DNA from: Methanocellales archaeon
Lineage (GTDB): Archaea; Halobacteriota; UBA148
Assembly: GCA_028715985.1 (NCBI GenBank)
Contig: JAQUQR010000001.1
Coordinates: 189,927 to 253,926, forward strand
Direction: 5' to 3'
Length of the DNA: 64,000 nucleotides
Program-made: the position numbers and the translations under genes
Notes under the pieces: generated by a model
The model's database searches: none
The model's input: the letters and a program-made list of their open reading frames with translations, nothing else
What the model was told of the DNA's origin: nothing
Shown here: piece after piece, positions 25,745-34,792 of the stretch
Numbering within the stretch: the first letter of the stretch is position 1
How the letters are laid out: each line of letters opens with the position of its first letter

Positions 25745-26914
25745 GTGAGAGAGGTTGCGATCATTGGGGTGGGATGCACAAATTTCGGTGAGATGTGGGA
25801 TCGATCCTTTCGGGATATCTTCGTCGAAGCAGGGCTGAGCGCACTGGAGGATGCATCCGTCGAGGGAGAGGAAATCGATGCCCTTTTTGTGGGAAACATG
25901 AGCGCAGGCAAATTCGTCGACCAGGAGCACATAGGTGCCCTAATAGCGGACTACTCAGGACTGGCCTCGCTACATATGCCCTCCATTCGCTTAGAGGCGG
26001 CCTGCGCCTCGGGCGGAGTTGCATTATCGCAGGGAGTGCTTGCGGTCGCTTCTGGATACCATGATATCGTAGTGGCAGGGGGCGCGGAAAAGATGACTGA
26101 TGTGGGGACAGGAGGGGCAATAGATGCGCTCGCTTCGGCTGCTGACAGAGAATGGGAAGTGCTTATGGGCGCGACTTTTCCGGGCTTATATGCAATGATG
26201 GCGAGAATGCACATGCACAAATACAGCACGACGAGAGAGCAACTTGCCATGGTGGCGGTGAAAAACCACCTTAACGCGACGATGAATCCAAAAGCGCAAT
26301 ATCGTGGAGAAATATCGGTTGAGGATGTCATGGGCTCTTCTCTTGTCGCAGACCCTCTTAGAATTCTGGATTGCTCGCCCATAACAGACGGTGCAGCAGC
26401 TGTAGTGCTTGCACCAGCTGAGATTGCAAAAAAGTACACCGATTCTCCGGTGTACATAAAGGCATCAACACAGGCGACTGATACCATATCCCTCCATGAT
26501 CGACGAGACATTACTACGTTAGATGCAACAGTATATGCGGCCAAAAAAGCATATAAAATAGCATCCATCAGGCCGAGCGATATAGACTTGGCAGAAGTGC
26601 ATGATTGTTTCACGATAGCTGAAATTTGCGCGATAGAGGACCTTGGCTTCGTTCCAAAAGGCAATGGTGGACCTGCCACCGAAGATGGCTTGACAGCTTT
26701 GGATGGAAAAATTCCGGTGAACCCCTCTGGAGGCTTAAAGGCATGCGGACACCCGGTTGGAGCGACAGGCATAAAACAAGCAGTTGAGGTAGTCCTTCAG
26801 TTAAGAGGAGAGGCTGGCAAGCGGCAAGTTAGTGGCGCAGAGGTGGGTCTAACGCACAACGTTGGTGGAACCGGTGGAACAGCAGTGGTGCATATACTGA
26901 GCATAAACAGGTGA
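25745..26914 (+). CDS. Acetyl-CoA C-acetyltransferase (archaeal thiolase)
   Basis: This 389-residue thiolase makes acetoacetyl-CoA from two acetyl-CoA. The nucleophilic cysteine is C87 ([11 protein letters not shown]). The other active-site parts are [10 protein letters not shown] and CGHPVGATG near residues 280 and 335. It starts with GTG immediately after the HMG-CoA synthase stop, so translation is probably coupled. In archaea it is channelled to HMG-CoA synthase in a shared complex. Confidence 0.96.
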   Translation: MREVAIIGVGCTNFGEMWDRSFRDIFVEAGLSALEDASVEGEEIDALFVGNMSAGKFVDQEHIGALIADYSGLASLHMPSIRLEAACASGGVALSQGVLAVASGYHDIVVAGGAEKMTDVGTGGAIDALASAADREWEVLMGATFPGLYAMMARMHMHKYSTTREQLAMVAVKNHLNATMNPKAQYRGEISVEDVMGSSLVADPLRILDCSPITDGAAAVVLAPAEIAKKYTDSPVYIKASTQATDTISLHDRRDITTLDATVYAAKKAYKIASIRPSDIDLAEVHDCFTIAEICAIEDLGFVPKGNGGPATEDGLTALDGKIPVNPSGGLKACGHPVGATGIKQAVEVVLQLRGEAGKRQVSGAEVGLTHNVGGTGGTAVVHILSINR

Positions 26915-26918
26915 TCAT

Positions 26919-27311
26919 ATGGCAGTCCCACGATTTTGGAGAAAGATACTTGCAAGGTATAACTTGATAGGAACCAAGTGCTTGACATGCGAGAAATGCT
27001 ACTTTCCGCCACGTACAACGTGTCCGGCTTGTAGAAGGGCGGGTAAGATAAAGACGCACAAGTTCGAAGGCATCGGCGAAGTCGTCACTTATACCATAAT
27101 CCATTCTGCTTCAGAAGGTTTTGATAGACAAACCCCTTATGTGCTTGCGATAATCCGGTTGGATGAGGGGCCATGCATGACAGCTCAGATAGTCTGTGAC
27201 CCTGATGAGATCGAAATCGGCATGAAGGTGCAATCCATTTTTAGAAAAATAGCTGAGGAAGGTCCAGATGGAGTTATTTGCTACGGCACAAAGTTCATGC
27301 CAAAGAGGTAA
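26919..27311 (+). CDS. DUF35 OB-fold/zinc-ribbon bridging protein
   Basis: The 130-residue protein has a rubredoxin-like zinc ribbon (CLTCEKCYFPPRTTCPAC, about residues 22-39), followed by an OB-fold (GIGEVVTYTIIHSA, VLAIIRLDEGPCMTAQIV). In archaea this protein bridges thiolase and HMG-CoA synthase and provides a shared CoA-binding path. It lies four bases after the thiolase stop codon and six before HMG-CoA reductase, in the expected place. Confidence 0.94.
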   Translation: MAVPRFWRKILARYNLIGTKCLTCEKCYFPPRTTCPACRRAGKIKTHKFEGIGEVVTYTIIHSASEGFDRQTPYVLAIIRLDEGPCMTAQIVCDPDEIEIGMKVQSIFRKIAEEGPDGVICYGTKFMPKR

Positions 27312-27316
27312 TTTGA

Positions 27317-28588
27317 ATGAAAAAAACGTCAAGGATTTCCGGTTTATATAAACTCAGTCCCCAGGAAAGGTTAGAAAAGGTGAAGGAATTCGCCGACTTG
27401 GATGAAGAATCGGTTGAAAATATCAGGAAAAGTGGTGCACTGAGTATCGATCAAGCAGATAAAATGATCGAGAACGTAATTGGAGTCATGGAACTTCCTT
27501 TGGGGATTGCTACAAACTTCGTCATCAATGGAAAAGACCGCCTCATACCAATGGCGATAGAAGAGCCCTCTGTCATCGCGGCTGCCAGCAATGGTGCCAA
27601 AATGGCGAGGGATAAGGGAGGGTTTACAGCCAACACCACAGAGCAGATAATGATCGGACAGATTCAACTGATTTGCGAGGACCTAGAGGGGGCAAAAAAT
27701 TCCATCTTGGGTGCAAGAAAAAAAATCTTGGATATAGCGAACGAGCAAAATCCCATCCTATTCAAACTTGGCGGCGGAGCCAAAGACATCGAGGTAAGGA
27801 TCATTGAAACTTCTACAGGCAAAATGGTAATCACTCATTTGCTTGTGGATTGCAGAGATGCCATGGGGGCCAATACGGTCAATACGATGTGCGAGGCGGT
27901 GGCACCCCTCCTTGAGCGACTGACATCCGGCAGGGCGTATCTCCGGATAGTGTCCAACCTGGCAGACCAGCGATTGGCAAGGTCAAAAGCAGTTTTTTCC
28001 AAAAAGGCACTAGGGGGAGATGATGCCGTTGATGCTATCCTCCAGGCCTATTATTTTGCCGCTGCAGATCCGTATCGATGCGCAACCCACAATAAGGGCA
28101 TAATGAATGGCGTTACTGCAGTAGCCTTAGCGACTGGCAATGATGCCAGAGCCTTAGAAGCGGGCGCGCACGCATATGCATCTCTCTCTGGCAAATATGG
28201 TCCCCTGACAACATATGAAAAAAATGAAGATGGAGATCTGGTTGGGACGATAGAATTGCCACTTGCAGTTGGCCTAGTTGGCGGCGCAACCAAGGTGCAT
28301 CCAGTAGCTATTGCTAACTTGAGGATTCTCGGGGTTAAAACCGCCTCGGAGCTGGCAGAGGTCATGGCATCGGTGGGCTTGGCACAAAATCTTGCTGCTC
28401 TACGCGCTTTAGCGACAGAAGGGATACAGAGAGGTCACATGTCTCTGCATGCAAAAAACATTGCAGTCATGGCAGGCTCAACCGGCGATATGGTGGATAA
28501 GGTCGCAAGCGCTCTGGTTAGAGAAGGACAAATAAGATTGGACAGGGCCAAAGAGCTTCTAGAAGAGCTGTCAGAGGGTAAGGAATGA
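27317..28588 (+). CDS. HMG-CoA reductase, class II (bacterial type)
   Basis: This enzyme reduces HMG-CoA to mevalonate. The sequence matches class II enzymes rather than the class I form common in archaea: ENVIGVMELPLGIATNFVING near residue 52, EEPSVIAAASNGAKMAR near 80, and DAMGANTVNTMCE near 185. Length 423 also fits class II (about 430). Class II reductases are known in Archaeoglobus and some other archaea and are attributed to transfer from bacteria. The gene overlaps panB by four bases. Confidence 0.95.
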   Translation: MKKTSRISGLYKLSPQERLEKVKEFADLDEESVENIRKSGALSIDQADKMIENVIGVMELPLGIATNFVINGKDRLIPMAIEEPSVIAAASNGAKMARDKGGFTANTTEQIMIGQIQLICEDLEGAKNSILGARKKILDIANEQNPILFKLGGGAKDIEVRIIETSTGKMVITHLLVDCRDAMGANTVNTMCEAVAPLLERLTSGRAYLRIVSNLADQRLARSKAVFSKKALGGDDAVDAILQAYYFAAADPYRCATHNKGIMNGVTAVALATGNDARALEAGAHAYASLSGKYGPLTTYEKNEDGDLVGTIELPLAVGLVGGATKVHPVAIANLRILGVKTASELAEVMASVGLAQNLAALRALATEGIQRGHMSLHAKNIAVMAGSTGDMVDKVASALVREGQIRLDRAKELLEELSEGKE

Positions 28589-29382
28589 AAATAGATAAAA
28601 TCTTGGTGCCAAGACTGATGGAGATGAAAGGATCCGGAAAAAAAATTACCATGCTTACTGCCTATGATTATCCACTAGCGCAGATATTGGATGAAGCCGG
28701 AATCGATATCTTGTTGGTGGGAGACTCCCTGGGGAACGTGATATTGGGCTATGAGAGCACCATTCCCGTGACGATGGAAGATATCATCCATCACACAAAA
28801 GCGGTTTCCAGGGGCGTAAAGAATGCTTTGGTTGTTGGCGATCTGCCCTTCCTGTCATACTTCAGCGCAGAAGAGGCTTTGAGAAATTCCGGCAGATTGA
28901 TTCAAGCGGGTGCTGAAGCCGTTAAATTAGAGGGCGGCTCTGCATTCGAGGACAAAATAAGAGCGCTGACCGAAGCAGGCATCCCTGTCATGGGGCACAT
29001 TGGCTTGACGCCTCAATCCCTGCATCAGATGGGTGGATATAAAGTTCAGGGCAAGACCCCCGAAGCTGCAAAAAAGATACTGGATGATGCAAAAGCTGTT
29101 GAAAGGGCAGGAGCCTTTTCAATCATACTGGAAGGAATGCCCTCAAACCTGGCAAAAAATATCACTGAGGAACTAAAGGTGCCCACCATTGGCATTGGCG
29201 CAGGGCCTCACTGTGACGGACAGGTCTTGGTAACCCACGATCTCCTGGGGTTTTATGACTTCGCTCCAAGATTCGTGAAGAGATATGCAAATTTGAGAAC
29301 CGTTATTTTAGAGGCATCCAGAAAATATAAAGAAGAGGTGGAGGAGGGAGCGTTTCCCACAGATCAGTATAGTTATGATTGA
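28585..29382 (+). CDS. panB: 3-methyl-2-oxobutanoate hydroxymethyltransferase
   Basis: PanB adds a hydroxymethyl group from methylene-tetrahydropterin to ketoisovalerate, the first step to pantothenate and so to coenzyme A. Metal-binding residues are D47 (LLVGDSLGN), D86 (VVGDLPF) and the glutamate of KLEGGS. GIGAGPHCDGQVLV near residue 205 is also typical. Length 265 is normal. It shares a four-base overlap with the HMG-CoA reductase gene and ends the operon, linking CoA supply to CoA-dependent lipid synthesis. Confidence 0.96.
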   Translation: MKIDKILVPRLMEMKGSGKKITMLTAYDYPLAQILDEAGIDILLVGDSLGNVILGYESTIPVTMEDIIHHTKAVSRGVKNALVVGDLPFLSYFSAEEALRNSGRLIQAGAEAVKLEGGSAFEDKIRALTEAGIPVMGHIGLTPQSLHQMGGYKVQGKTPEAAKKILDDAKAVERAGAFSIILEGMPSNLAKNITEELKVPTIGIGAGPHCDGQVLVTHDLLGFYDFAPRFVKRYANLRTVILEASRKYKEEVEEGAFPTDQYSYD

Positions 29383-29409
29383 ACCACTGATCAGTATAGC
29401 TATGATTAA
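29361..29409 (+). repeat. Partial duplication of the panB 3' end
   Basis: The final panB codons (GATCAGTATAGTTATGATTG) are repeated after six bases as GATCAGTATAGCTATGATTA, so the residues DQYSYD appear twice, once past the stop codon. It marks the point where the archaeal operon ends and the A/T-rich segment starts. It may be a scar of a rearrangement. Confidence 0.5.
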
Positions 29410-29530
29410 AATCTAACTGATCATCCCTAGAGCAGGGGTAATCAGATCAATAATCAGGTCATCTTTTTATTATGGAAAATTCGTTGAGCTGGCGCAGACA
29501 AAGTCTTTAAGATAGGATATAAATTATTAA

Positions 29531-30154
29531 ATGGTAAGAAAAATGGAAAAGAAAGTGGCAGTCCTGCTAATAACAATGTTAACAGTGGGATTAGTAGTAG
29601 GCTATGCAATTGGTGGATTGGTAGACCAAACCACAGAAGCTGTTCCAGAAACACCTCCAGAAACAACGGTTTCCCCAGAAACAACAAAACAATTACAGAC
29701 CTTACAATCTCAGGTAGATGACAAAGAAAAGCAAGTTAATGAACTTCTGCGGCAAGTCAGCGCTCTCCAAAAACAAGTAGAAAGTCTACAACAACAAGTA
29801 GCCGATAAAGATGAAAAGATTTCTGAACTAGAATCTCAAATTACAACACCAACAACTCCAGTTAATGGTCCGGCTCCGACGGAAAAACCAGAAGTAAAAG
29901 GCATGGAATTAAAAGTATTGAATTCCACGATTTCACCTAATGGTGTGGTAAAAGGAGAAGTTCAAAGTGTAGGATCAGAAAAAATAAAAACAGCCGTTAT
30001 AACGGTAAAGTTCTATGATGCCGAGGGGAAAAGCGTAGATACTAGAAAGGCCTATATTAATGACATTGATCCTGGGGAGACTAGAGAGTTTCGTACTTTG
30101 CTTGGCATTAATGCCACAAGATACGAAATCTACGAAATTGAGTACCGGAGTTAA
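29531..30154 (+). CDS. Membrane-anchored coiled-coil protein with FxLYD-like domain
   Basis: The protein has an N-terminal membrane helix (VAVLLITMLTVGLVVGYAIGG), a Thr/Pro/Glu-rich linker, and a coiled coil of regular heptads (residues about 55-105, QVDDKEKQVNELLRQV). It ends in a beta-rich FxLYD-like domain (residues about 125-205, GEVQSVGSEKIKTAVITVKF, DIDPGETREFRTLLG). Such domains are extracytoplasmic and of unknown function. The start could also be the second ATG (MEKKVAVLL), five codons further on. A clear hairpin-plus-T-run follows the stop codon. Confidence 0.75.
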   Translation: MVRKMEKKVAVLLITMLTVGLVVGYAIGGLVDQTTEAVPETPPETTVSPETTKQLQTLQSQVDDKEKQVNELLRQVSALQKQVESLQQQVADKDEKISELESQITTPTTPVNGPAPTEKPEVKGMELKVLNSTISPNGVVKGEVQSVGSEKIKTAVITVKFYDAEGKSVDTRKAYINDIDPGETREFRTLLGINATRYEIYEIEYRS

Positions 30155-30188
30155 AAAGAAGAATGATTCTTTTTACCTCCTTTTTTTT
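30153..30188 (+). terminator. Hairpin and T-run after the FxLYD gene
   Basis: AAAAAGAA (30153-30160) pairs with TTCTTTTT (30167-30174) around a six-base loop, and eight T follow at 30181-30188. It resembles a bacterial intrinsic terminator, although T-rich ends also stop archaeal RNA polymerase. Confidence 0.6.
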
Positions 30189-30212
30189 ATTGTGTTTTTT
30201 TAAAAATTTTTG

Positions 30213-30221
30213 TGTTATAAT
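30213..30221 (+). promoter_or_regulatory. Bacterial-type extended -10 sequence
   Basis: TGTTATAAT matches the extended -10 consensus of the bacterial housekeeping sigma factor. It lies about 95 bases before the ATG at 30316 in a very A/T-rich leader. A similar TATAAT occurs at 30302-30307. Because A/T-rich DNA gives such matches by chance, the evidence is supportive only together with the bacterial-looking gene that follows. Confidence 0.35.
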
Positions 30222-30315
30222 AAAAGAAAACTGAACCCTTTTAAAGATCTTTAATCTATCTGTATTAAATAATATTGCCTTTAATAAAAGTTTGATTGTT
30301 TTATAATTAATTTAT

Positions 30316-30770
30316 ATGAATAAAATAAACGAAACAATCTTTAAAAACAAAAAAAATTTAGTTTTAACAATTGTTTTGGGTTTAATTTTAACCTTAATGC
30401 CTTTGTCTTTTGTTAATGCCGTTGATCTTCCTGGTTGGTTTACAGATCCACTTACGGGCACATTGGAATGGCTTGGGAGTCATTTACTTGCTGGATTCGA
30501 GGTAATTGTTTTTGGGGCTATAGCAGTGGCAATAGGGTTTGGGGTGTTTCTTTCTGGTGTTCTTTCGGCCGCAGCTGCTGGGGCAATGACCTGGATGGTT
30601 ACAAATTGTGCAAATATTCCGATTATCGATGCTGTAATAGTAGAAAAGGGTTGGACTTTCCTACGAGACTTTATTAATATGTTTTTTGTTTTGATTTTGG
30701 TTTTTATTGGTTTGGCAACTATTTTAAGTGCTCTTTTAAGTACAATTGCCTTGAGCAATCTAAGAACGCC
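30316..30770 (+). pseudogene. 5' fragment of a Patescibacteria-like membrane protein, cut off at a junction
   Basis: The fragment has a signal peptide (LILTLMPLSFVNA, cleavage before VDLP) and two to three membrane segments. It also has the motif GWTFLRDFINMFFVLILVFI (about residues 113-132), which I know from multi-pass membrane proteins of Patescibacteria (CPR) linked to secretion or conjugation. The match breaks off after LATIL (near 30725-30740). The frame then runs on into DNA antisense to pyrI until 31062 and is not coding there. Base composition is far more A/T-rich than that of the flanking archaeal genes. It could be a transferred relic or a chimeric join of two genomes. Confidence 0.6.
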
Positions 30771-30831
30771 CAAGACCGACAATCACGATGTATGCGCCCA
30801 TATCAGATTAGGTGAAACCAAAAGTCATTCA

Positions 30832-31296
30832 TCACAAAAGATGCTCTGCGATGTCCTCAGAGATCGTTCTCTCACAATAGACGCACCTCAGCCTTATTTG
30901 ACTCTGAGACTTGTCAATGGTGAACTTGGATATTACCGGCTCGTGTGTGTTCGAGATGCAATTCGGGTTAGCACACCTCACGACACCAGCGACAGCATCT
31001 GGCAAAATTACCTTGTCTTTTTTGGATACCTTATAGTCGCGTATGATATTGATGGTGGCTAAAGGCGCAATCAGAGCAATCTTGTCCACTTCATGCGGCT
31101 TTAGCTCTCGATCCTCAACTTTTACGATGTCTTTTGTAGGCATCTTCTTGGACTGCACATTCATAACTGCGCTGACTACGGCATCGGAGGTACCGACGAT
31201 GCCAAGTATCTTAAGCACGTTTAATGCTTGGCCAGGTGCGATGTGATCTATTACGGTACCGTTTCGGATAGGATGGACGCGCAGCTCTCTTTTCAT
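30832..31296 (-). CDS. pyrI: Aspartate carbamoyltransferase regulatory subunit
   Basis: PyrI carries the allosteric nucleotide-binding domain (residues about 1-100, VIDHIAPGQALNVLKILGI) and a zinc domain with C-x4-C (CANPNC) and C-x2-C (CVYC) that contacts the catalytic subunit. Length 154 is normal. The start overlaps the pyrB stop by four bases. Its 3' end lies about 60-100 bases from the junction with the A/T-rich bacterial-looking segment, and the gene itself is complete. Confidence 0.96.
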   Translation of the reverse strand: MKRELRVHPIRNGTVIDHIAPGQALNVLKILGIVGTSDAVVSAVMNVQSKKMPTKDIVKVEDRELKPHEVDKIALIAPLATINIIRDYKVSKKDKVILPDAVAGVVRCANPNCISNTHEPVISKFTIDKSQSQIRLRCVYCERTISEDIAEHLL

Positions 31297-32213
31297 ACAT
31301 CACACCCCAGCACCAAGGACAAAACTGCCATCCTGACTGGAACGCCATAAAAAGCTTGCTTGAAATATTTAGCATGCTTCGTAGAATCCACCTCCGTGTC
31401 TATCTCGTCCACTCGTGGGAGAGGGTGCATGATTATCATATCTTCTTTGCAATTTTTCAGGGATTTTAAAGAAATTCGATAGCTTCCTGCAACCTTTTGG
31501 TACTCGCTCAGGTCTGGGAACCTTTCCTTTTGTATACGCGTGACATAGACGACGTCAGCATCCTCCATAACCTCTTCCAATTTGGTGGTTTCATAGACAT
31601 CTATTCCGCTTTTGGTCAGATCCTCTTTGATGTCACCTGGTATGCACAGCTGTTCCGGTGAAACCAAAGATATTTTAGCACCATATAAAGACAGGGCATA
31701 AACGAGTGAGTGAACGGTCCGACCGTATTTAAGATCGCCAATTAGCGCTATGTTCAGGTTGCGAAGATGGCTCTCTCGTTTGATAGTGTAGAGATCGAGC
31801 AATGTCTGGGTTGGATGATGACCTGCACCATCGCCAGCATTTATGATGGGAACGTCTGACATCTCTGCTGACATCCTTGTAGAGCCTTCTTTTGGATGAC
31901 GTAGAACTATGACATCCGCGTATTCCCCGACTACCCGGATAGTATCTGCCAGCATCTCACCTTTTGCCGCCGAACTGGCCTCGGTAGAGACCATGTTGAT
32001 GGTCTCCCCGCCCAGTCGCTTCATAGCGGTCTCAAAAGAAAGTCTGGTGCGGGTAGAGGGCTCATAGAACAACATCGCCAAAATCTTACCAGCTAATATG
32101 TCCGAGCTCCTTTCCGAAGCAAATGTCTCAAGCGCTTCAGCCCTTTGAAGGATATGATCGATTTCCGCTCGGGAGAAATCCCTCATCGAAATGATGTGTT
32201 TTTTGGCAAACAT
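31293..32213 (-). CDS. pyrB: Aspartate carbamoyltransferase catalytic subunit
   Basis: The enzyme makes carbamoyl-aspartate, the committed step of pyrimidine synthesis. Carbamoyl-phosphate-binding motif FYEPSTRTRLSFE, the HPTQTLLDLYTI segment and late HPLPRVDEI are all present. I place the start at 32213 (MFAKKHIISMRDFSR), which matches the family. The longer frame from 32279 would add 22 non-conserved residues. It is followed by pyrI with a four-base overlap, the usual archaeal order. Confidence 0.96.
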   Translation of the reverse strand: MFAKKHIISMRDFSRAEIDHILQRAEALETFASERSSDILAGKILAMLFYEPSTRTRLSFETAMKRLGGETINMVSTEASSAAKGEMLADTIRVVGEYADVIVLRHPKEGSTRMSAEMSDVPIINAGDGAGHHPTQTLLDLYTIKRESHLRNLNIALIGDLKYGRTVHSLVYALSLYGAKISLVSPEQLCIPGDIKEDLTKSGIDVYETTKLEEVMEDADVVYVTRIQKERFPDLSEYQKVAGSYRISLKSLKNCKEDMIIMHPLPRVDEIDTEVDSTKHAKYFKQAFYGVPVRMAVLSLVLGCDV

Positions 32214-32494
32214 CGAATTAATTATGTTTAAGGACGCCTTAAAATTATTTATTGGAAGTTGAGAGAGAAATAGAGACAATTTAACAGGAATGACTAAAAT
32301 AAAAGAGGGGTATCACACTTAGGGTTCACCGGTCTTTTTGAGGATACATCTACAAAACTTCCTACTAAAAAATAAACGGTAATAGAGGCCTAGCCAGAAT
32401 TGCCCATCCGGTGCTAAACTCAATTTATTTTAAGCGGATTTACGGTACAATCCTCATGATTTATATGCCGATACATTATATTACTCCTCACTCA

Positions 32495-33742
32495 ATGGGG
32501 ATAAAGACATTGAACGAAACCGAAAAGGGTAAATTGAAGATCGAATGGGCAAGAAAGCATATGCCCGTTTTAGAGTACATACGAGGTCAATTCGAGAGGG
32601 AAAAGCCCCTTAGAGGGCATATAATCGGAATGGCACTCCATGTCGAGGCTAAAACAGCTGTCCTAGTCGAGACGTTAGTTTTGGGCGGTGCAGAAGTCGC
32701 TATTACAGGCTGCAATCCACTAAGCACCCAAGATGATGTAGCTCTTGCGTTAAATCAGCAAAAAAATGTCGAATGCTATGCAAAGCATGATTGCCCTACA
32801 AAGGAGTATTATGAGGCAATAGATAAAGTGCTTGATCACAATCCAGATATCACAATCGACGATGGGGCAGATCTCATTTTCAAACTTCATACCGATCGCC
32901 GCGAGCTACTGCCCCACATCATCGGAGCATGCGAGGAGACGACCACAGGAGTCCATCGTCTAAGAGCAATGCAAGCCGATGGCAAACTGGAGTTTCCAGT
33001 AATCGCTATAAACGATGCTAGGGCGAAATTTTTATTTGACAATCGTTATGGCACCGGACAATCCACCCTGGATGGCATCATCCGTACCACGAATCTGCTA
33101 ATCGCTGGTAAAAATGTCGTCATAGCAGGCTATGGTTGGTGTGGTAGAGGCGTTGCCATGAGGGCTAAAGGTCATGGTGCAAATGTCCTAATAACAGAGG
33201 TCGATCCCGTACGGGCATTAGAAGCCCAGATGGATGGATACAGAGTAATGCCAATGGATAAAGCCGCAAGTATTGGAGACTTGTTCATCACCACGACAGG
33301 GAACAAGGATGTCATCACCAAAGAACATTTTAGATCTATGAAGGATGGCGCCATTTTAGCCAATTCAGGTCATTTCAACCTGGAGATCAATGTAGATCAC
33401 ATAAATGAGATCGCAAAAAGCATCAGAGAAGTTCGGGCAAATATAGATGAATATGATCTTGGAGACAAGAAAATCTATTTGCTCTCAAAAGGGAGATTAG
33501 TAAATCTCGCTAGTGGCGATGGACATCCCATAGAGGTCATGGACATGAGCTTTTCGTTACAAGCACTTTGCGTTCGATATATTGTAGAGCATTCTCATGG
33601 AATGAAAAGCCAAGTTTATGATGTGCCCCAGGAGATAGATGAGTTGGTTGCCAGATTGAAACTAAAGTCGATGCAAATCGATATCGATCAAATGAGTGCT
33701 GAGCAAAAAGAGTATGTCAGTGGATGGAAACAGGGCACTTAA
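32495..33742 (+). CDS. ahcY: Adenosylhomocysteinase
   Basis: The enzyme reversibly splits S-adenosylhomocysteine into adenosine and homocysteine and so removes the inhibitor of methyltransferases. Visible features are the substrate residues around GMALHVEAKTAVLVE and CNPLSTQDDVA, the DDGADL motif, and the NAD-binding Rossmann loop GYGWCGRGVAMRAKG near residue 215. The start at ATG 32495 gives the usual N-terminus (MGIKTLNETEKGK). A TTTATAT element about 32 bases upstream suggests an almost leaderless transcript. Earlier in-frame ATGs exist at 32411 and 32456 but lack support. Confidence 0.95.
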   Translation: MGIKTLNETEKGKLKIEWARKHMPVLEYIRGQFEREKPLRGHIIGMALHVEAKTAVLVETLVLGGAEVAITGCNPLSTQDDVALALNQQKNVECYAKHDCPTKEYYEAIDKVLDHNPDITIDDGADLIFKLHTDRRELLPHIIGACEETTTGVHRLRAMQADGKLEFPVIAINDARAKFLFDNRYGTGQSTLDGIIRTTNLLIAGKNVVIAGYGWCGRGVAMRAKGHGANVLITEVDPVRALEAQMDGYRVMPMDKAASIGDLFITTTGNKDVITKEHFRSMKDGAILANSGHFNLEINVDHINEIAKSIREVRANIDEYDLGDKKIYLLSKGRLVNLASGDGHPIEVMDMSFSLQALCVRYIVEHSHGMKSQVYDVPQEIDELVARLKLKSMQIDIDQMSAEQKEYVSGWKQGT

Positions 33743-33839
33743 CTAAAGGGCACTTAACTAATCTAGCATTAAATTATTCTTCTAAGGCAAAAAAATCCAA
33801 CAGGAAGGTCGGAGGCTATCACAGATAAGTTAAGCATAT

Positions 33840-34241
33840 TCATGTAAAGTGGAGCCGTATCTCGCCTGGGTCCATTTTATCTCTAAGCCATTTTTTCAAC
33901 CGCTCTTTTGTCCAAGTTCTAGTGTGGGGAATAAGTAAAATAAAACCCAGTGCGTCTGTCAATACTCCAGGCGTGATGAGCAGAATTCCACCTGCTAGTA
34001 TTAGCACCCCGTCAAACATTTGATTTGTCGGCAGGATGCCAGCCCTCAGATCTGTTTTCACCTTTCTAAGAACCGATAAACCTTGCCATTTAGCCAGAAA
34101 TGCGCCTACGATACCAGTGAACATGACGAGCCCAATTACGTTCAATGTCCCGATTCTCTGGCTAATTTCGATAAGTAGAAATAGTTCCGTAATCGGTGTC
34201 AGAATGAAGATTAATATCAGTTTACCCAACATTTTCAACAC
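33840..34241 (-). CDS. fxsA: FxsA-family membrane protein
   Basis: The 133-residue protein has four hydrophobic stretches (LGKLILIFILTPITELFLL, IGLVMFTGIVGAFLA, GVLILAGGILLITPGVLTDALGFILLIP) with the TPGVLTD motif that defines FxsA proteins. Their function is poorly known; the E. coli member suppresses phage exclusion when overproduced. The gene overlaps the 3' end of the upstream metal-dependent hydrolase gene by 20 bases, so the two are translated together. Confidence 0.9.
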   Translation of the reverse strand: MLKMLGKLILIFILTPITELFLLIEISQRIGTLNVIGLVMFTGIVGAFLAKWQGLSVLRKVKTDLRAGILPTNQMFDGVLILAGGILLITPGVLTDALGFILLIPHTRTWTKERLKKWLRDKMDPGEIRLHFT

Positions 34242-34767
34242 ATCTTTTACTATAAAACTTGTAAACTAAAACAGCTATGCCCAACATGAAAACTCCAAAC
34301 TCGACGCTGTTGCTAAACTGAACATATTCTTTAAGAGGTAATAAATAATCTATGGTAGCTGGTGCGATTTCGTGAATCGTGGTAGCCGTTGTTTCCGTTA
34401 CCTCTGCCCCTGTTATTGGATCTATCGTCGTCGTTTTCACGATCTCCAGCCCAAACTCGGCATCAATCATAAAATTTCGGATGGATAATGGATAAAAAGG
34501 TATGATCCCCATATCGAAGATGTCCAAGAAAAGGTGGCTGCCAAGATATACGATAGCGATTGCTATTTTTTGGGATTTGGTTTTGAGATAAATCATAAGC
34601 AAGCACACAGGAATGAAGATGTTGTGAAGTGTCCCTCTGTGCACTAAAAAGTAGTCTAAGTCTGGAAATACCGAGACCGGCAGCAGCATTAAGATAGATC
34701 GGATATCATCATAAAAGATTAATAACATTAGCATTGGAAGTATTATATGCATACTGGCATTCGCCAT
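34222..34767 (-). CDS. Membrane-bound metal-dependent hydrolase-like protein (YdjM/DUF457 type)
   Basis: The 181-residue protein has several membrane helices and the acidic/histidine motifs of the YdjM family: PDLDYFLVHRGTLHN (about residues 35-49) and GSHLFLDIFDMG (about 76-87). These residues probably bind a metal at the membrane face. Substrates are unknown. An insert of about 40 residues between the third and last helices contains a Thr-rich section (TTTIDPITGAEVTETTATT). It overlaps fxsA. Confidence 0.8.
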   Translation of the reverse strand: MANASMHIILPMLMLLIFYDDIRSILMLLPVSVFPDLDYFLVHRGTLHNIFIPVCLLMIYLKTKSQKIAIAIVYLGSHLFLDIFDMGIIPFYPLSIRNFMIDAEFGLEIVKTTTIDPITGAEVTETTATTIHEIAPATIDYLLPLKEYVQFSNSVEFGVFMLGIAVLVYKFYSKRCVENVG

Positions 34768-34792
34768 ATTCCAAATCCTCTCCGAATTATTT

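Noticed and set aside
25951-26772. 273-residue minus-strand frame opposite the thiolase
   Set aside because: The plus strand holds an intact thiolase with catalytic motifs, so this is a shadow.
30770-31062. C-terminal third of the long plus-strand frame beginning at 30316
   Set aside because: It runs antisense to pyrI, which is clearly coding, so it is only read-through after the junction.
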